Position numbers and translations under genes: made by a program. Positions 32,411 through 36,456 of a stretch of 36,456 nucleotides of DNA are shown here, piece by piece. The notes beneath the pieces were generated by a model. The model did not search any database and was not told the origin of the DNA. It saw nothing but the letters and a program-made list of their open reading frames with translations. The DNA comes from an uncultured Oscillospiraceae bacterium. GTDB taxonomy: Bacteria > Bacillota > Clostridia > Oscillospirales > JAAYXM01. Position 1 is the stretch's first letter. Each line of letters starts with the position of its first letter. The DNA lies in the NCBI GenBank assembly GCA_934646115.1, contig CAKUEM010000015.1:1-36456 (forward strand), read 5' to 3'.

Positions 32411-34012
32411 TTAGGAAATATAGCGCCAGGGGTTAACGTGCCGCCCGTTCAGGCGCACCTCAAAGTGACAGTGCGGACCGGTGCTGTTGCCCGTGCTTCC
32501 GATTTTTGCGATCTGCTCACCTTTTGCCACGCGGTCGCCGCTGGAGACCAGCAGGCGCGAGTTATGCCCATAATAGGTTTGCAGCCCGTTCCCGTGGCTG
32601 ATGATGACCAGATATCCATAGCCGCCCTTCCAGCCGGCGAACGAGACGGTTCCGCCATCCGCCGCAACAACCGGGCTGCCGTAAGAAACCGCGAAATCCA
32701 CGCCGGTGTGGAACCCGCTTCTGCGATAACCGTAGTTCGAGGAGATCACAGCGCCCGAGGTCGGACGCCGGAACGTGCCGGTTGCGGCCTTTTTCGGCAC
32801 AGGCTTCGTGCCGACCATGACGACCTGCATGACCGGCTGCTTCATCACGGTCTCGCTCAGCACCGTGCGCCCGGTCTCTTTCCCGTCGACATAGGTCACG
32901 CTGGAAACTACCTGCTTCGTGCCCGCTACGCCGTTGGTGCGGATCGATTTTTTGCCGACATAAAGCGAAGAGTCTTTGATCTCGCGCTTCGTGAAGGGGA
33001 TCGATACCGATTCGGTCACGCGGCGAATTTCTTTCACAGAGAGGAGCGGCGCGCTGACATTGACGATCAGCTCCTGCCCGGCGATCAATGCGCTCGGGTC
33101 AAGTCCCGGATTGAGCGCGCGCAGCTCAGATTCCTTCATATTATATTGCGCGCAAAGCGAGCGAACCGTCTCGCCCGATTGCAGCACATGCCGTTCATGC
33201 GTGCTCTTGGTTCCGCCAAGGCGCGTGCGCAATTCGTCGGCGCTGCAGAGATAAGAGCTGCTGACCGCCTCATGCGTGATCGAAATTTCGCTTAGCAGCT
33301 CGCGGTGAATATTCGGGTCGCTGCTCGCGGTCAGCTGTGCAAGCGCCTGTTCCACGCTCTCGCGGTCCTGACATGCGCCGATGATCTGCCCGTCGACCGT
33401 GAGCGCATACAGCTCAGAAATGCCATCGATCTGCGAAAACAGCACGCTCTCAAGCTTCTCGCCCTCAAGCAGCTTGTCGCGCTCGACAATGCCGAACGAA
33501 AACGTCACTTCCGGGTTGACGGAGCAGGGACGCCCCATAATTTCGCTCACGCGCGATTGCACGCTGTTCACATGCTCCTGATAATCCTCCTGGCTCAGCA
33601 CATAGCCGAGCGATTCGCCATCCACGATGACCTCGATGCCGAAGCTGTAAAACGCGGTGGAAAACAGCACCGCAACCAGCACGGCGAGCAGCGCAACACC
33701 GGTCAGCCGCCGGCCCTTGATGCGCGCGAGCGCCGCGGTCATCTGATGGCAATTGCACATCAGACTATGCTTTTTTGAAATATAAAATTTTTCAGCCGCG
33801 GTGTATGCGCCGAGCAGAAAAATCGTGCTCGGCAGAAACACACGGTCATGCAAAAACGTCCAAACGAGGGCGGCGATTTTTTGAAGCCAGCGCCATGCGG
33901 CGGAAACGCCATCCCGTGCAGTATCCCACAGGGCGTGCGCCGCAACGTCTTTCGCGCAGCGGCTGCTCGGCTGCCCGACTGCCGCGTCTCCGGTCTGTGA
34001 TTCCCGTGCCAT
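32411..34012 (-). CDS. Membrane-anchored LysM-G5-M23 peptidoglycan endopeptidase
   Basis: 533 residues from ATG 34012 behind AGGAAGG. The first ~95 residues are cytoplasmic or membrane-associated (hydrophobic ~50-68), then a clear membrane helix at ~102-122 (LTGVALLAVLVAVLFSTAFY). Order outside: a long helical region (~125-265), LysM (~275-320, HVLQSGETVRSLCAQYNMKE), G5 domain (~328-400, VTESVSIPFTKREIKDSSLY), and a C-terminal M23 domain with zinc ligands His435, Asp439 and His516 (HTGVDF; HCHFEV), with catalytic-region His483 and His514. It resembles the Bacillota M23 enzymes that cut peptidoglycan cross-links during growth. The upstream region carries a WalR-type box, which fits. Confidence 0.93.
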   Translation of the reverse strand: MARESQTGDAAVGQPSSRCAKDVAAHALWDTARDGVSAAWRWLQKIAALVWTFLHDRVFLPSTIFLLGAYTAAEKFYISKKHSLMCNCHQMTAALARIKGRRLTGVALLAVLVAVLFSTAFYSFGIEVIVDGESLGYVLSQEDYQEHVNSVQSRVSEIMGRPCSVNPEVTFSFGIVERDKLLEGEKLESVLFSQIDGISELYALTVDGQIIGACQDRESVEQALAQLTASSDPNIHRELLSEISITHEAVSSSYLCSADELRTRLGGTKSTHERHVLQSGETVRSLCAQYNMKESELRALNPGLDPSALIAGQELIVNVSAPLLSVKEIRRVTESVSIPFTKREIKDSSLYVGKKSIRTNGVAGTKQVVSSVTYVDGKETGRTVLSETVMKQPVMQVVMVGTKPVPKKAATGTFRRPTSGAVISSNYGYRRSGFHTGVDFAVSYGSPVVAADGGTVSFAGWKGGYGYLVIISHGNGLQTYYGHNSRLLVSSGDRVAKGEQIAKIGSTGNSTGPHCHFEVRLNGRHVNPWRYIS

Positions 34013-34034
34013 GGGTTCACCTTCCTCAACAAAA

Positions 34035-34061
34035 GTTACAAAGAGTTACAAAGTAATTACA
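34035..34061 (-). promoter_or_regulatory. Candidate WalR (YycF) operator
   Basis: Minus strand: TGTAAT (34061-34056), five bases, TGTAAC (34050-34045), four bases, TGTAAC (34040-34035). The first pair matches the published WalR consensus TGT(A/T)A(A/T/C)-N5-TGT(A/T)A(A/T/C). It begins at the edge of the -10 and covers the transcription start. That position would fit repression better than activation. Function inferred. Confidence 0.55.
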
Positions 34062-34089
34062 TAATACTACGATGATGTGCCGTTGTCAA
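34061..34089 (-). promoter_or_regulatory. Promoter of the M23 peptidase gene
   Basis: Minus strand: consensus TTGACA (34089-34084), a 17-base spacer, TATTAT (34066-34061). This is the strongest sigma-A match in the window; the start of transcription is expected near 34054. Confidence 0.88.
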
Positions 34090-34146
34090 GTATTTCATAC
34101 CAAAATCTTTTTTTATTTGGGATAAGCATCCGACAAAAGGCGGGAA

Positions 34147-34156
34147 TTTGCGCAAA
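34147..34156. promoter_or_regulatory. Short palindrome upstream of hcp
   Basis: TTTGCGCAAA is a perfect 10-base palindrome about 100 bases before the hcp start. It could be an operator, but no sequence known to me for an hcp regulator matches it. A separate stem CTATGC (34197-34202)/GCATAG (34222-34227) lies in the probable leader. I found no convincing -35/-10 pair for hcp. Confidence 0.3.
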
Positions 34157-34255
34157 ATTGTGATTAAAAGCGCGCAGCGAAGCGGGAAAATACATACTAT
34201 GCGCCGACGTGGTAATACTGAGCATAGCGCTAAAATAATAAAGGAGGAATATATT

Positions 34256-35827
34256 TTGGCAGATATGTTTTGTTTTCAATGCCAGCAAACGGCGGGCAAC
34301 AAGGGCTGCATGCGCGTTGGCGTGTGCGGAAAGCAGCCGGAGTGTGCAAATCTTCAGGATGACCTGGTGTATGCGCTGATCGCGCTGGCGGAGACCGTGC
34401 AGCGCACGGGCGACCGCACGGAGACGACCGACCGCCTTGTGATCGACGGGTTGTTCACCACGCTGACCAATGTGAATTTTGATGCATCCGCGATCCGGGC
34501 GTTTCTTGAGCGCGTGGAGCGCGAAAGCGCGGCGCGCGGCGGATATGGCGACGCGCTCGTCGCGCTGTGGAACGGCGAAGGCGACGTGGTGTCTCTGCGC
34601 TCGACGCTGCTGTTCGGCATGAAGGGCATGGCGGCGTATGCGCATCACGCGATGAATTTGGGCTATACGGACGACGCGGTGACCGCGTGGTTTTATAAGG
34701 GGCTTATCGAGATCAACCGCGAGCACAGCGTGGAAGAGTGGCTTGCGCTTCTCATGGAGTTCGGTCGCGTGAATTTCCAGTGCATGGAGCTGCTCGACCG
34801 CGCGAATACCGGGCGCTTCGGCACGCCGCAGCCGACGCGTGTGAATACGGATATCAAAAAAGGACCGTTTATCGTGGTCTCCGGGCACGATCTGGGCGAT
34901 CTGGCGCAGCTGCTTGCGCAGACCGAGGGGACGGGCGTTAACGTGTATACGCATTGCGAAATGCTGCCCGCACACGGCTATCCGGAGCTGAACCGTTATC
35001 CGCAGCTTGCGGGCAATTTCGGCACGGCGTGGCAGAGCCAGCAGAAGGAATTTGAGGATATCCCCGCGCCGGTTTTATTTACGACCAACTGCCTGATGCC
35101 GCAGCGCCCGAGCTATCAGGACCGCATTTATACCACCTCGGTCGTCGGGTATAAGGGGCTGCGCCACATCGAGGCGGATGAGGACGGGCATAAGGATTTT
35201 GCGCCGCTGATCCGGCATGCGCGCGAGCTTGGCGGGTATGAGCATGACCGCAGCATGAGCGGGATCAACGGCGGGCATATGCTGACGACGGGCTTTGCGC
35301 ATGGGGCGGTGCTGTCCTATGCGGAGGAGCTGATCGCGGCGATCCGCGCGGGCAAGATCCGGCATATTTTCCTTGTTGGCGGGTGCGACGGCGCGCATCC
35401 AGGCCGGAATTATTACACGGAGTTTGTAAAGCAAACGCCGATGGATTCGATCGTGCTGACGCTCGCCTGCGGGAAATATCGGTTTAATGACCTGGATCTC
35501 GGCGAGGTCGCGGGGCTTCCGCGCATTCTGGATATGGGACAGTGCAACGATGCGTACAGCGCGATCCGCGTGGCGCTTGCGCTTGCCGATGCGTTTGAAT
35601 GCTCGGTCAATGAGCTGCCGCTCACGCTGGTGTTGTCGTGGTATGAGCAGAAGGCGGTCTGTATTTTGATCACGCTGCTCGCACTGGGGATCAAAAATAT
35701 GTATGTCGGACCAACGCTGCCCGCCTTTTTCTCCGAGGCGGTCGTGAAAACGCTGGTCGAGGCCTTCAACCTGCACCCGATCACCGCGCCCGAGCAGGAT
35801 ATGGACGCGATCCTGCATCGGGGATAG
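34256..35827 (+). CDS. hcp: Hydroxylamine reductase (hybrid-cluster protein)
   Basis: 523 residues from TTG 34256 (MADMFCFQCQQTAGNKGCMR), chosen because GGAGG lies eight bases upstream; ATG 34265 is the alternative at 17 bases. The N-terminal cluster ligands Cys6, Cys9, Cys18 and Cys24 (C-x2-C-x8-C-x5-C) fit the strict-anaerobe class. Hybrid-cluster region motifs follow: VSGHDLGDL, YTHCEMLPAHGYPEL, FTTNCLMPQ, GGCDGAHPGRNYYTEF, LTLACGKYRFNDLDLG, DMGQCNDAYSA and YEQKAVCILI. It reduces hydroxylamine to ammonia and, in better-studied bacteria, handles nitric oxide and nitrosative stress. It stands alone here with no adjacent hcr reductase. Confidence 0.96.
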   Translation: MADMFCFQCQQTAGNKGCMRVGVCGKQPECANLQDDLVYALIALAETVQRTGDRTETTDRLVIDGLFTTLTNVNFDASAIRAFLERVERESAARGGYGDALVALWNGEGDVVSLRSTLLFGMKGMAAYAHHAMNLGYTDDAVTAWFYKGLIEINREHSVEEWLALLMEFGRVNFQCMELLDRANTGRFGTPQPTRVNTDIKKGPFIVVSGHDLGDLAQLLAQTEGTGVNVYTHCEMLPAHGYPELNRYPQLAGNFGTAWQSQQKEFEDIPAPVLFTTNCLMPQRPSYQDRIYTTSVVGYKGLRHIEADEDGHKDFAPLIRHARELGGYEHDRSMSGINGGHMLTTGFAHGAVLSYAEELIAAIRAGKIRHIFLVGGCDGAHPGRNYYTEFVKQTPMDSIVLTLACGKYRFNDLDLGEVAGLPRILDMGQCNDAYSAIRVALALADAFECSVNELPLTLVLSWYEQKAVCILITLLALGIKNMYVGPTLPAFFSEAVVKTLVEAFNLHPITAPEQDMDAILHRG

Positions 35828-35921
35828 CAAAACCGCAACCGCCGCCCGCAGGGAATGGGAACAGCGGATGATCAGTCCGGCGCAAGGAGATTTTTTGCAG
35901 GGCATCCCGCGCGCCGATAAA

Positions 35922-35955
35922 GCCAGCCCGCCGCGAAACCTCGCGGCGGGCTGGC
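35922..35955. terminator. Perfect 15-base-pair GC hairpin after hcp
   Basis: GCCAGCCCGCCGCGA pairs perfectly with TCGCGGCGGGCTGGC around AACC, 95 bases after hcp. There is no T run, so it may be a processing or stalling structure rather than an intrinsic terminator. Confidence 0.5.
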
Positions 35956-36211
35956 TGCCGTGTGGGGAACAAGGGCTGCCGAGGAGCGCGGCGGGCGGCT
36001 TTGCAAAGTCGCCTAAAATAAAAGCGTTTCCGCTCCTCGCGATGGCTGCGCTCTTGCCGCTGCGCCGTGGCTTGCGCCATACTGCATGAGGCTTTGCCGT
36101 ATTTCTTATGAAGGGCATGCGTTCCTTTGGGTAAAGTCGGCGCGGCAGCTTAAGACACAATTTCTGCATTGCAGCCCCGCAAAACGGCGGGAATAAAGAG
36201 GGGAACACCTC
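35956..36211. other. Non-coding spacer right of hcp
   Basis: About 250 bases, GC-rich, arginine/alanine-rich in every frame and without a ribosome binding site leading to a plausible product. I see no gene. Phrases such as GCGCAGCGGCAAGAGCGCAG (minus strand, about 36045-36066) resemble text in the 8.0-8.1 kb spacer, which suggests a degenerate intergenic repeat family. Confidence 0.4.
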
Positions 36212-36240
36212 TTGTCAAACCCCAAAAATGCTGTTATAAT
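36212..36240 (+). promoter_or_regulatory. Promoter of the tRNA-Pro-like sequence
   Basis: TTGTCA (36212-36217), a 17-base spacer, TATAAT (36235-36240), 46 bases before the tRNA-like 5' end. Confidence 0.8.
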
Positions 36241-36286
36241 ATAAAAATACAGCGATGTGGGCATTGCTTGCAAAATATAGGATATC

Positions 36287-36323
36287 CGGGTGTGGCGCAG
36301 CTGGTAGCGCGGGTGGTTTGGGA
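36287..36323 (+). tRNA. 5' half of a tRNA-Pro (UGG), interrupted after the anticodon loop
   Basis: CGGGTGT acceptor strand, then GGCGCAGCTGGTAGCGC (D arm), GGTGG (5' anticodon strand) and the loop TTTGGGA with anticodon TGG at 36319-36321. A normal gene would continue CCACC, variable loop, T arm with TTCGA and ACACCCG. Instead the text reads GTACCGTGTCGG and no matching 3' half, T loop or acceptor strand occurs in the remaining 133 bases. It is either a broken or target-site-disrupted gene, or a gene interrupted by an insertion or intron. Confidence 0.6.
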
Positions 36324-36361
36324 GTACCGTGTCGGTATCCGGGACGGGGTAAGGTGAAACG

Positions 36362-36450
36362 CCGCAAAGCCTTGCGACGCCTGCATTTGCGGGATTTCCA
36401 CCGATTGCCGAAAACGGCGCAAAAGTGGTCTTGACCACATAAATGACCAC
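36362..36450. repeat. Inverted and direct short repeats at the right end
   Basis: CCGCAAA (36362-36368) pairs with TTTGCGG (36386-36392). GTGGTC (36425-36430) pairs with GACCAC (36433-36438), and a second GACCAC follows at 36445-36450. Repeats of this kind beside a tRNA are common at the ends of integrated elements; no integrase is inside the window. Confidence 0.45.
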
Positions 36451-36456
36451 AGACAG

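Noticed and set aside
36106..36450. Leftward 114-codon frame at the right end
   Set aside because: It is the antisense of the tRNA-Pro fragment, its promoter and repeats; no ribosome binding site.

Overview
The window looks like a chromosome segment from a GC-rich member of the Clostridia (Bacillota), probably an Oscillospirales/Ruminococcaceae-like gut lineage. This rests on the large Bacillus-type SRP RNA followed by dnaX-ybaB-recR, a DnaD-domain protein followed by a DnaC/DnaI-like loader, SLH surface anchoring, group II ECF transport genes, consensus sigma-A promoters and strong AGGAGG ribosome binding sites. No phage, CRISPR or transposase gene is visible. The exact taxon cannot be read from the sequence.

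Left part (1-8.5 kb). A very large secreted polysaccharide-lyase-like protein (heparinase II/III fold, at least 2242 residues, running off the left edge) is transcribed leftward and carries four tandem units of about 263 residues in front of its catalytic part. A divergent AraC-type regulator probably controls it. A degenerate GC-rich spacer and a tRNA-Ser(GCU) gene follow.

Vitamin transport block (8.6-17.9 kb, all leftward). A tightly coupled operon runs: pyridoxal/pyridoxamine kinase, ECF S component 1 (probably vitamin B6), an SLH-anchored alpha/alpha-barrel protein, a DUF4430 lipoprotein, EcfT, a fused two-domain EcfA, ECF S component 2, then prmA. rsmE with its own promoter and an unknown membrane protein follow. 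The alpha/alpha-barrel protein and the DUF4430 protein correspond to the two domains of animal intrinsic factor/transcobalamin, here on separate polypeptides next to an ECF transporter. My inference is a surface corrinoid-capture system feeding S component 2. This is the most interesting system in the window.

Information-processing core (18.2-29.7 kb). SRP RNA, dnaX, ybaB and recR run rightward and end at a bidirectional terminator. A PrsA-like foldase, mfd, pth and a stand-alone GlmU acetyltransferase domain run leftward. A divergent promoter pair separates the latter from the DnaD-like and DnaC-like genes. Inside dnaX lies a cluster of three DnaA-box 9-mers, two of them perfect and directly abutting.

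Cell envelope and right end (29.7-36.4 kb). A D-Ala-D-Ala carboxypeptidase, preceded by an 11-codon reading frame overlapping its start, and an unknown lipoprotein run rightward. A membrane-anchored LysM-G5-M23 peptidase runs leftward from a consensus promoter that carries a WalR-type box. Hydroxylamine reductase (hcp) follows. The window ends in a strong promoter driving a tRNA-Pro(UGG) 5' half whose sequence breaks immediately after the anticodon loop, followed by repeats that suggest an inserted element.
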